From an uncultured Clostridium sp. (GTDB taxonomy: Bacteria; Bacillota; Clostridia; TANB77; CAG-465), in the NCBI GenBank assembly GCA_900554875.1, contig USJA01000065.1, forward strand, positions 1 to 6,038: a stretch of DNA of 6,038 bases, written 5' to 3'. Of this stretch, positions 1 through 5,652 are shown piece by piece. The notes under the pieces were generated by a model. It was not told the origin of the DNA, ran no database searches, and worked only from the letters and a program-made list of their open reading frames with translations. Position 1 is the first letter of the stretch, and each line of letters opens with the position of its first letter. The translations under genes were made by a program, and so were the position numbers.

Positions 1-323
1 TAACTGGTCCTACTGGGGTAACTGGACCTACTGGAGTGACTGGTCCTACTGGAGTAACTGGTCCTACTGGGGTAACTGGACCTACTGGAGTGACTGGTCC
101 TACTGGAGTGACTGGGCCTACTGGAGTAACTGGGCCTACTGGAGTAACTGGGCCTACTGGAGTAACTGGTCCTACTGGAGTAACTGGTCCTACAGGAGTA
201 ACTGGGCCTACAGGAGTAACTGGGCCTACCGGAGTGACTGGTCCTACTGGAGTGACTGGACCTACTGGGCCTACCGGACCTACTGGACCTACCGGACCTA
301 CTGGACCTACTGGACCTACTGGT
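1..323 (+). repeat. 18-bp tandem repeats encoding VTGPTG, ending in 9-bp PTG repeats
   Basis: Fourteen complete 18-bp units (consensus GTAACTGGTCCTACTGGA) begin at 18, 36, 54 and so on to 252, and a partial unit opens the window. From 261 to 323 the pattern shortens to seven 9-bp Pro-Thr-Gly units. Units differ mostly at third codon positions (GTA/GTG, GGT/GGA/GGG, ACT/ACA/ACC), so the peptide is constant while the DNA varies. The repeats continue upstream of the window, so their total number is unknown. Such arrays are prone to length variation by slippage or recombination. Confidence 0.97.
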
Positions 324-1067
324 TCTGATGGAACAAGTGTAAGAGTACTTGGGTCATATGATAGTTATGCTAATCTTATAGCAGAGCATCCAAATGGAAC
401 TGTTAATGATTCATATTTAGTTAATGGAAATATATATGTATGGTCTGACAATGAAAATAAATGGATCGATGCTGGAAATATACAAGGCCCCCAAGGACCT
501 CAAGGGCCTCAAGGATTACAGGGACCTCAAGGTGAAAAGGGTGAGAAAGGTGACCAAGGAATCAATTATATAAGGTCTGCGTATCTTGTAACATTTAATA
601 ACGGTTCATCTTATGATGGTATTGCTGTTCAATCAGATGACAGAATTCCAATTGATAGATCAGAACTTGATGTTTCAAATATAGTAACACTTGATACTTC
701 TGAGGAAACTATCAAATTTAATCAAATTGGATATTATAAAATTAGTATTAACATAACAGCAAGAAAACTTCCAGCTAGTGAAGATTTCGATCCAGATGAT
801 GACTTTATTACAATTGGATTTAGAAAAATAAACACAGATAATATATATATTGGTGCAAGCAAATGGGCATACGACGAAGAATATATTAATCTTTTCGCAC
901 ATGGAATTGTTGCCATAGAAAGTACTGAAAATCTTTATGAATTAGTAAACTTAAGTCCACAAACAATATTTTTAAATACACCAGATTTAAGAAATATTCA
1001 ATCAAGTTCATATTTTACAAACTCTTTAGTAAGCATTGTTATTGAATATTTAGGAACTCAGATATAA
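1..1067 (+). CDS. BclA-like collagen-repeat surface/exosporium glycoprotein (5' end missing)
   Basis: The frame is open from the left edge (first complete codon at 3), so this is the 3' part of a longer gene. The GTG at 36 is only a repeat valine codon, not a start. Domains in order: Gly-X-Y collagen repeats of GPT/GVT type (to about 323); a non-collagen module of about 50 residues (324-485) containing VRVLGSYDSY and NIYVWSDNENKW; a second, charged collagen stretch with GPQ, GEK and GDQ triplets (486-560); and a C-terminal domain of 168 residues (561-1064) with the beta-rich pattern of BclA/C1q/TNF-like heads, for example TIKFNQIGYYKISINI and a final VSIVIEYLG. In BclA proteins of Bacillus and Clostridium the head trimerises, the repeats form a stalk projecting from the spore, and GPT threonines carry O-glycans; applying this here is inference. 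The N-terminal anchoring sequence is outside the window. A phage-tail or vegetative surface collagen-like protein is the main alternative. Confidence 0.85.
   Translation, partial: TGPTGVTGPTGVTGPTGVTGPTGVTGPTGVTGPTGVTGPTGVTGPTGVTGPTGVTGPTGVTGPTGVTGPTGVTGPTGVTGPTGVTGPTGPTGPTGPTGPTGPTGPTGSDGTSVRVLGSYDSYANLIAEHPNGTVNDSYLVNGNIYVWSDNENKWIDAGNIQGPQGPQGPQGLQGPQGEKGEKGDQGINYIRSAYLVTFNNGSSYDGIAVQSDDRIPIDRSELDVSNIVTLDTSEETIKFNQIGYYKISINITARKLPASEDFDPDDDFITIGFRKINTDNIYIGASKWAYDEEYINLFAHGIVAIESTENLYELVNLSPQTIFLNTPDLRNIQSSSYFTNSLVSIVIEYLGTQI
324..485 (+). other. Non-collagen module between two collagen stretches
   Basis: These 54 codons interrupt the Gly-X-Y pattern. The peptide starts SDGTSVRVLGSYDSY and contains a VNDSYLVNGNIYVWSDN region before NIQG, where collagen triplets resume. 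From memory, similar short modules (VLGSYDS...HP.G..GDSYLV.G.LYVWS) occur in clostridial collagen-like proteins and in phage tail fibres, usually next to Gly-X-Y repeats. It probably folds as a small beta-rich domain that breaks, registers or nucleates the triple helix; this role is inference. Confidence 0.6.
486..560 (+). repeat. Second collagen stretch, GPQ/GEK/GDQ type
   Basis: Eight Gly-X-Y triplets plus a final glycine: three GPQ, GLQ, GPQ, two GEK and GDQ. It lacks the threonines of the first stretch, so it should not be glycosylated in the same way. It carries Lys-Gly-Glu and Lys-Gly-Asp steps, which are known to stabilise collagen triple helices through ion pairs. It directly precedes the C-terminal head, so it may be the neck where the trimer zips up (inference). 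Confidence 0.85.
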
Positions 1068-1078
1068 TTTTTACTTAG

Positions 1079-1117
1079 AAAAAATATGGTATAGAAATTT
1101 TCTATACCATATTTTTT
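1079..1117. terminator. Bidirectional intrinsic terminator between convergent genes
   Basis: A perfect 17-bp inverted repeat (1079-1095 and 1101-1117) encloses a 5-base AATTT loop. The core is TATGGTATAGA/TCTATACCATA. The outer part is an A-run on the left and a T-run on the right, so RNA from either strand ends in a U-tract. It lies 11 bases after the collagen-like gene's stop and 7 bases beyond the stop of the convergent flavoprotein gene, so it can serve both. Confidence 0.9.
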
Positions 1118-1124
1118 TATAAAA

Positions 1125-2528
1125 TTAATTCTCTTGTCTTTTGGCTATCTCTCTTGCAACAAGTATGCCACTTGCTCCAGCTTGTGAAAGTCCCCGAGTA
1201 ACTCCAGCTCCATCTCCTATTGCAAAAAAGTTCTTATACTTCGTTTCAAGATGTGGGCTTAATTCAGGTTTAGCACTATAAAATTTCACTTCAACTCCAT
1301 ATAATAGAGTATCTGCATTTGCCGTACCAGGAGCTAACTTATCAAGTGCGTATATCATTTCAATAATATTGTCTAAATGTCTTTTTGGCAGCACCAAACT
1401 TAAATCTCCAGGCTCTGCTAAAAGTGTCGGTTTAGTGAAACTTTGACTTAACCTATGATGAGTAGTTCTCTTACATTCAATTAAATCCCCGAATCTTTGA
1501 ACAAGTACACCATTTCCAAGCAAATTAGAAAATGAAGCTATACTTTTTCCATACTGGTATGGATTATTAAATGGTTCGGTAAACCTATTACTTACTAAAA
1601 GTGCAAAGTTTGTATTACCACTTCTTAATTTTTCATCAGCATAACTATGTCCATTAACTGTTATAAGGCCATCTACGTTCTCAGCAACAACATATCCATA
1701 TGGATTCATACAAAATGTACGAACTATATCTCCATATTTTTTTGTTCTATACTTGAGCTTTGCCTCATAAATATTCTTGGTTATATCTTCGAATATTTCA
1801 GCTGGAAGTTCAACCCTCACTCCTATATCTACTTGATTGTTTATTAATGGTATACTATTTTTTTTACACTGATTAGAAAACCACTCAGCACCAGATCTAC
1901 CAGGTGCAGCAATTAGGTACTTACTCTCCAAGTTTTCGCCCTTTTCAAGTATTAAACAGTACCCATCTTTTTGTATGTTAATTTCCTCTACCTTAGTATT
2001 ACACATAATATCAAGATTACTACACGAACCTGTCTTATTACTTAAATATGTGTATATTTTTTTTAATATTTTTAGGTTATTTTCTGTACCTAAATGTTTT
2101 ACAGTAGCGTGCAATAAGTGAAGATCATGTTGTAGAGCCCTCTTTTCTATTTCTTTAGCCTCAGAAGTATCTGTCGAAAAAGTTTCATTAGTTGCCCCAT
2201 ATAATACGTTGATACCATCAACGTAATTAATGAGATCTAAAACCTCTTCATTAGAAATGTATTCATTTAACCAACCACCAAATTCAGTTGTTTTATTATA
2301 TTTTCCATCAGAAAAGTTTCCAGCTCCACCGAATCCATTCATTATACTACAATGAGGAGTACAATTCAGACAATTTGTATTCCTTGAAATCATTGGACAT
2401 ACCCGGTTATCAATTGAATTTCCCTGTTCAATAAGTGCGATACTTAAATTTGTTTTTTTAGATAATTCGTATGCAGCCATATATCCAGAAATTCCAGCAC
2501 CAATTATTGCTACATCAAATTTTTTCAT
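1125..2528 (-). CDS. COG2509-type FAD-dependent dehydrogenase (uncharacterised NAD(P)/FAD oxidoreductase)
   Basis: A cytosolic flavoprotein of 467 residues; its substrate is unknown. The N-terminal Rossmann motif AIIGAGISG (residues 7-15) binds the FAD ADP moiety and is followed by the acidic strand end ALIEQG. Residues 44-60 hold four cysteines (C44, C53, C56, C60), followed by GFGGAGNFSDGKYN (65-78), a signature I associate with COG2509. GRSGAEW lies mid-protein, and the C-terminal FAIGDGAG (435-442) with GLSQAGASG is the second FAD-contacting motif. The frame opens upstream, but ATG at 2528 is chosen because AAAGGAGG lies 7 bases before it; the longer form would place the stem-loop inside the coding region. 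It is the second gene of an operon after a 99-residue protein. The clustered cysteines could hold an Fe-S cluster or zinc, or be redox active; this is inference. Family membership is fairly sure; the reaction is not known. Confidence 0.85.
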   Translation of the reverse strand: MKKFDVAIIGAGISGYMAAYELSKKTNLSIALIEQGNSIDNRVCPMISRNTNCLNCTPHCSIMNGFGGAGNFSDGKYNKTTEFGGWLNEYISNEEVLDLINYVDGINVLYGATNETFSTDTSEAKEIEKRALQHDLHLLHATVKHLGTENNLKILKKIYTYLSNKTGSCSNLDIMCNTKVEEINIQKDGYCLILEKGENLESKYLIAAPGRSGAEWFSNQCKKNSIPLINNQVDIGVRVELPAEIFEDITKNIYEAKLKYRTKKYGDIVRTFCMNPYGYVVAENVDGLITVNGHSYADEKLRSGNTNFALLVSNRFTEPFNNPYQYGKSIASFSNLLGNGVLVQRFGDLIECKRTTHHRLSQSFTKPTLLAEPGDLSLVLPKRHLDNIIEMIYALDKLAPGTANADTLLYGVEVKFYSAKPELSPHLETKYKNFFAIGDGAGVTRGLSQAGASGILVAREIAKRQEN

Positions 2529-2535
2529 AAAAATT

Positions 2536-2543
2536 CCTCCTTT
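2536..2543 (-). promoter_or_regulatory. Shine-Dalgarno site fixing the flavoprotein start
   Basis: The minus strand reads AAAGGAGG, 7 bases before the ATG at 2528. This near-perfect site decides for the 467-residue protein over an upstream in-frame start at 2582, which has no comparable site. Confidence 0.85.
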
Positions 2544-2553
2544 TAAAATTTTA

Positions 2554-2579
2554 AGATGGTGTAAATAATTACACCATCT
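2554..2579 (-). promoter_or_regulatory. Intercistronic stem-loop between the small gene and the flavoprotein gene
   Basis: A perfect 11-bp inverted repeat, AGATGGTGTAA / TTACACCATCT, with a 4-base loop (2565-2568). It begins 9 bases after the stop codon of the upstream gene and ends 10 bases before the Shine-Dalgarno site of the flavoprotein gene. In the operon's mRNA the hairpin is followed by UAAAAUUUUAAAAGG rather than a clean U-run, so a strong intrinsic terminator is unlikely. Partial attenuation, RNA processing, or 3'-end protection of the upstream message are the plausible roles. Confidence 0.7.
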
Positions 2580-2588
2580 CATTAGTTT

Positions 2589-2888
2589 TTAGTTTTTTTT
2601 ATGCCTATGTCTGGCCATACTTTCTCTTTTTACAAAAGATTTATGACAATCATGTTCAAATTGATGTAAAAGTTCCTTAGCCTGAGGTAGTTTACCTTTT
2701 TCAACATAAATTTCAATCTCATCATTTTCGATGTTATTGAACCAATACGCTGAGCCGCCATTATTTGCCTTAATATACTTACAAATGGCTTTAGCCTTAT
2801 CTAAACATATAGGTTTAATGGTTCTTAGCAAGGTAATTTCCTTATTTACTTCTAGTATTTCGTACTCGTTTTTCTGGTAATTTGTCAT
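2589..2888 (-). CDS. 99-residue protein of unknown function, first gene of the flavoprotein operon
   Basis: I do not recognise this gene with certainty. ATG at 2888 is chosen because GGAGG (2899-2903) precedes it by 10 bases; a TTG seven codons upstream is in frame but would put that ribosome site inside the gene. The protein has no signal peptide or membrane segment. The order of predicted elements (strand EITLLRTI, helix LDKAKAICKYIKA, strands around SAYWFNN and EIEIYVEKG, helix LPQAKELLHQFEHD) suggests a small alpha/beta fold, loosely like the DUF2007 pattern; this is a weak inference. The tail (residues 75-97) is rich in His, Lys and Arg and contains HQFEHDCH and RHRHKK, which could bind metal or nucleic acid. 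It has a consensus promoter upstream and is cotranscribed with the FAD dehydrogenase, so a partner or regulator role is possible. Confidence 0.75.
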   Translation of the reverse strand: MTNYQKNEYEILEVNKEITLLRTIKPICLDKAKAICKYIKANNGGSAYWFNNIENDEIEIYVEKGKLPQAKELLHQFEHDCHKSFVKRESMARHRHKKN

Positions 2889-2951
2889 ATTAATTATTCC
2901 TCCACACAAAATTAATTATAAATATTGATAAAATATATCCTATGCTCAACA

Positions 2952-2980
2952 ATTATATCATCATTCATTTAAAATGTCAA
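2952..2980 (-). promoter_or_regulatory. Consensus sigma-A promoter of the small-protein/flavoprotein operon
   Basis: On the minus strand, -35 TTGACA (2975-2980) and -10 TATAAT (2952-2957) are separated by exactly 17 bases, a perfect match to the housekeeping consensus. Transcription should start near 2945, giving a leader of about 57 bases before the ATG at 2888. An alternating TA tract (2983-2994) lies just upstream of the -35 box. Strong, vegetative expression is expected. Confidence 0.85.
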
Positions 2981-3020
2981 CGTATATATATATAAAATTT
3001 TACATAAACTAAATACATTA

Positions 3021-3049
3021 TTGAATATTTTCATTTTATATGGTAAAAT
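3021..3049 (+). promoter_or_regulatory. Sigma-A-type promoter of the PF06541 membrane-protein gene
   Basis: TTGAAT (3021-3026) and TAAAAT (3044-3049) are 17 bases apart, each one or two changes from consensus. The predicted start near 3056 leaves a short leader, with GGAGG at 3061. This promoter is divergent from the consensus promoter at 2952-2980; the two -35 boxes are 40 bases apart. Confidence 0.7.
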
Positions 3050-3060
3050 ATTTTTTATTT

Positions 3061-3065
3061 GGAGG
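3061..3065 (+). promoter_or_regulatory. Shine-Dalgarno site fixing the membrane-protein start
   Basis: GGAGG lies 8 bases before ATG 3074. An in-frame TTG at 3059 overlaps this site and is therefore rejected as a start. Confidence 0.85.
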
Positions 3066-3073
3066 ATACTCTT

Positions 3074-3745
3074 ATGAAAAAAATAACAAACAACAAAAAT
3101 ACAAAATTTGCACATGGCCATGGATTTTACAAGCTATTTTGGATATTTTTTATTGGTTGTATTGCAGGTGTTATAGTTGAAACTTTATGGTGTTTATGTA
3201 CAACACATCATTTTGAAAGTAGAACAGCACTTGTAATAGGTCCTTTTAACCCTATATATGGTTGTGGTGCTGTACTTATGACTGTAGTATATATTTTGCT
3301 TAAAAACAAAAATAATTTTATAATATTCATCTCCTGCTCTATAATAGGTGGATTGTTTGAATCTTTATGTAGCTACATACAAGAAATGCTTTTTGGAACA
3401 GTATCTTGGTATTATGAATCAGATTCATTAGGCATAATGGGACAAAGAACTAGTATTGTATATTGCCTTTTTTGGGGTCTTTTAGGAATACTATGGATTA
3501 GATATATGTACCCTATTCTTGAAAAATATATAGAAAAAATACCATTTAAAACAGGAATTGTTTTAACATGGATTTTATCAATTTTTTTGGTATTTGATAT
3601 AATTCTTTCCTCTGCGGCAGTATATAGACAAAAGGAAAGAAGAAATAATATACCTGCAAATAATCAAATAAGAGTATACCTAGATGATAGATATAACGAC
3701 GAAATTTTAAAAAAGATTTATCCAAATATGACAATCAGAAAATAG
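3074..3745 (+). CDS. PF06541 (ABC_trans_CmpB) family multi-pass membrane protein
   Basis: A protein of 223 residues with about five hydrophobic segments: roughly 19-40, 53-76, 81-102, 125-146 and 161-183. The N-terminus is short and polar and the C-terminal tail of about 40 residues is charged. The family pattern is visible: an early glycine/glutamate helix (GCIAGVIVETLWC), then VIGPFNPIYGCGAV (54-67, matching the family's GPxxPIYGxG), GGLFESLCSYIQEMLFGTVSW (92-112), and GQRTSIVYCLFWGLLG (123-138, matching the family's GR...FWG). Databases call this family a putative ABC transporter type IV or permease, but here no ATPase or binding-protein gene is adjacent, so transport is unproven. It has its own promoter and terminator and so appears monocistronic. 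Family assignment is fairly confident; the function is unknown. Confidence 0.82.
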   Translation: MKKITNNKNTKFAHGHGFYKLFWIFFIGCIAGVIVETLWCLCTTHHFESRTALVIGPFNPIYGCGAVLMTVVYILLKNKNNFIIFISCSIIGGLFESLCSYIQEMLFGTVSWYYESDSLGIMGQRTSIVYCLFWGLLGILWIRYMYPILEKYIEKIPFKTGIVLTWILSIFLVFDIILSSAAVYRQKERRNNIPANNQIRVYLDDRYNDEILKKIYPNMTIRK

Positions 3746-3756
3746 TACATAATTAT

Positions 3757-3799
3757 ATATGGGGTATGCATATAATTTCATACCCCATATTTTTATTTT
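3757..3799 (+). terminator. Intrinsic terminator of the PF06541 gene
   Basis: A perfect 12-bp stem, ATATGGGGTATG (3757-3768) with CATACCCCATAT (3779-3790), encloses a 10-base loop and is followed by TTTTATTTT. It starts 11 bases after the stop codon. The convergent ATPase gene ends at 3793, so the T-run overlaps its last codons. On the minus strand the hairpin is followed by ATAATTATG, a poorer U-tract, so it may end ATPase transcripts less efficiently. Confidence 0.85.
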
Positions 3800-5649
3800 G
3801 TTTTAAATATTCTAATTGAATTAAATATAGCAAGCAATGATACCCCAACATCTGCAAATATAGCTTCCCACATTGTTGAAATTCCAATTGCACTAAGTAA
3901 TAATACTGCAACTTTTACACTAAGAGCGAATACAATATTTTGTACAACAACTGATTTGGTTTTTCTTGCAATTTTTAAACATTTTATTATTTTATGTGGT
4001 TCATCAGTCATTAAAACAACATCGGATGTATCAATTGCAATATCTGATCCATTTCCCATTGATATTCCAACATCGGCACTTGCAAGAACAGGTGAATCAT
4101 TTATACCATCACCAACAAATACAACTTTTCCCTTTGAATTTTCTTTTAGTTTTTCAACAATCTCTACTTTATTTTGAGGTAGCAACTCTGAATAAACTTC
4201 ATTAAACTTTATTTTCTTTGCTACATCATCTGCAACATTTTTCTTATCTCCTGTAAGGAGTACTGTATTTTTTATTCCACTTTTTCTTCTCAAATTATCA
4301 GAAAGATCTAATACATTTTCTTTTAATTCATCAGAAAGAATTACATTTCCTACATAATTGTTATCTACGGCTAAATATACAACTGTTCCAACATCATCCT
4401 CAATATCAACCTTAATATTTTTATCATCCATCAAACTTTTATTTCCAACTAAAACCTCTTTATCATCTATTAAAGCCCTTATACCATGACCTGCAATCTC
4501 TGAGTGTTCTTTAATTCTTTCTTTATCGACTTCTCTTCCATATGAATTTATAATAGATTTGGCAATATAATGATTTGAAAATGATTCACATAATGCTAAA
4601 TATTCAAGCATTTTTTCAACACTTATATTACTTTTATTGTTTATTTTTGTAATTTTAAATACACCTTTTGTAAGGGTTCCTGTCTTATCAAAAGCAATAG
4701 TATCAACATTTGACAATGCGTCTAAATAGTTACTACCTTTTATTAATATTCCATTTTTACTACAAATTCCCATTCCCACAAAAAATCCAAGAGGGACTGA
4801 AATTACTAGAGCACATGGACATGATACAACTAAAAATATTAACGCTCTATTTAATGAGTCTGCAAAACTTATTCCAAATATTGATGGAAAAGACATTGCA
4901 ATTAGTATTGCAATTACGATTACTGTTGGTGTATATATTTTTGAAAATTTTGTTATAAAATTCTCTGTTTTTGATTTTGATTCTCTCGCATTTTCAATTA
5001 AATCTAAAATCTTAGATGCCGTAGAATCTTCAAAAGCTTTTGTAACCTTTACTTCTATAACATCTCCTAAGTTAATCATTCCAGATAAGACCTCATCATT
5101 TTCACCAACGTTTTTAGGAATACTTTCTCCTGTTAAACTTGATGTATCAAGCCTAGAACTTCCTTTTGTAATAATTCCATCTGTAGGTATTTTTTCCCCA
5201 TTTTTTACGACAACAATATCATCAATTTTTAAAGTCTCAGGATCAACTTTTTCTACTTTTCCAAGTTTAATAACATTAGCATATTTTGCTCTAATATCAA
5301 TTGCTTCCTTTATTTTCTCTTTTGAGGTATCCACAGCTTTATCCTGTAAATACTCCCCTATCTTATATAACAAAAGTACAGCAATTCCTTCAATATACTC
5401 ACCTATACATAATGCCCCAATTGTAGCAATTGTCATAAGTAAATTTTCATCAAACATATCTTTCTTAAATAAATGCTTAATAGCTTTTTTAAATATATCA
5501 AATCCAATTAAAGCATAACTTACAATATACATTCCAATTTTTAAATTAAATTTTATATCTGGAATAAAGTACGCCATTAAAAAAACAATTATTCCAATAA
5601 CATCTAAAAATATTAAATTAATTTCTTTGTTTATTTTTCCTTTTTCCAT
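3793..5649 (-). CDS. cadA: P1B-2 heavy-metal (Zn/Cd/Pb) exporting ATPase, CadA/ZntA type
   Basis: An inner-membrane pump that hydrolyses ATP to export divalent soft metals. Of 618 residues: four N-terminal helices (about 11-101); actuator domain with TGES (173-176); fifth and sixth helices, the latter with the metal-binding CPC (277-279); phosphorylation motif DKTGT with catalytic Asp321; nucleotide domain; GDGIND hinge (513-518); and two last helices with Lys579 and ADVG (Asp600). The Lys/Asp pair with CPC is the signature of the Zn/Cd/Pb subgroup rather than copper pumps. The protein starts directly before the first helix, so the usual N-terminal GMTCxxC domain is absent; CadA proteins with that domain are usually about 700 residues or more. 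The usual HP motif of the nucleotide domain reads HY (His360-Tyr361). The start follows AAAGGGG by 7 bases and lies 3 bases after the repressor's stop, so the two genes are cotranscribed and possibly translationally coupled. The exact metal preference is inferred. Confidence 0.95.
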   Translation of the reverse strand: MEKGKINKEINLIFLDVIGIIVFLMAYFIPDIKFNLKIGMYIVSYALIGFDIFKKAIKHLFKKDMFDENLLMTIATIGALCIGEYIEGIAVLLLYKIGEYLQDKAVDTSKEKIKEAIDIRAKYANVIKLGKVEKVDPETLKIDDIVVVKNGEKIPTDGIITKGSSRLDTSSLTGESIPKNVGENDEVLSGMINLGDVIEVKVTKAFEDSTASKILDLIENARESKSKTENFITKFSKIYTPTVIVIAILIAMSFPSIFGISFADSLNRALIFLVVSCPCALVISVPLGFFVGMGICSKNGILIKGSNYLDALSNVDTIAFDKTGTLTKGVFKITKINNKSNISVEKMLEYLALCESFSNHYIAKSIINSYGREVDKERIKEHSEIAGHGIRALIDDKEVLVGNKSLMDDKNIKVDIEDDVGTVVYLAVDNNYVGNVILSDELKENVLDLSDNLRRKSGIKNTVLLTGDKKNVADDVAKKIKFNEVYSELLPQNKVEIVEKLKENSKGKVVFVGDGINDSPVLASADVGISMGNGSDIAIDTSDVVLMTDEPHKIIKCLKIARKTKSVVVQNIVFALSVKVAVLLLSAIGISTMWEAIFADVGVSLLAIFNSIRIFKTK

Positions 5650-5652
5650 AAC

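Noticed and set aside
36..38. GTG as the start of the collagen-like protein
   Set aside because: It is a valine codon within the repeats; the same frame is open to the left edge, and no ribosome site precedes it.
1..323. CRISPR array or satellite DNA
   Set aside because: The 18-bp units are contiguous, have no spacers, stay in frame and encode Gly-X-Y triplets.
675..916. Two minus-strand open frames opposite the collagen-like head domain
   Set aside because: They are shadows of the real plus-strand gene, lack ribosome sites and show no recognisable protein pattern.
1647..1847. Plus-strand open frame opposite the flavoprotein gene
   Set aside because: It is a shadow frame with low-complexity hydrophobic sequence and no Shine-Dalgarno site; the opposite strand has clear family motifs.
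2529..2582. N-terminal extension of the flavoprotein (18 extra residues)
   Set aside because: It would cross the stem-loop and the ribosome site, and the Rossmann motif normally sits within the first residues, as it does from the ATG at 2528.
2910..2951. Riboswitch in the leader of the small-protein operon
   Set aside because: The leader is only about 57 bases, AT-rich, and shows no stable conserved stems or terminator; it is too short for the known classes I could recognise.
3546..3734. Minus-strand open frame opposite the PF06541 gene
   Set aside because: It lies wholly inside a convincing membrane-protein gene and has no translation signals.
3956..4958. Three plus-strand open frames opposite the ATPase gene
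   Set aside because: All lie within the ATPase coding region, whose motifs are intact; the predicted peptides are Ser/Thr/Phe- or Leu/Gln-rich reverse-strand artefacts.
3793..5649. Copper-exporting ATPase (CopA)
   Set aside because: The last helices have the Lys579/Asp600 (ADVG) pattern of Zn/Cd/Pb pumps, lack the CopA-type Asn/Tyr/Met-Ser signatures, and the regulator is of the SmtB type.
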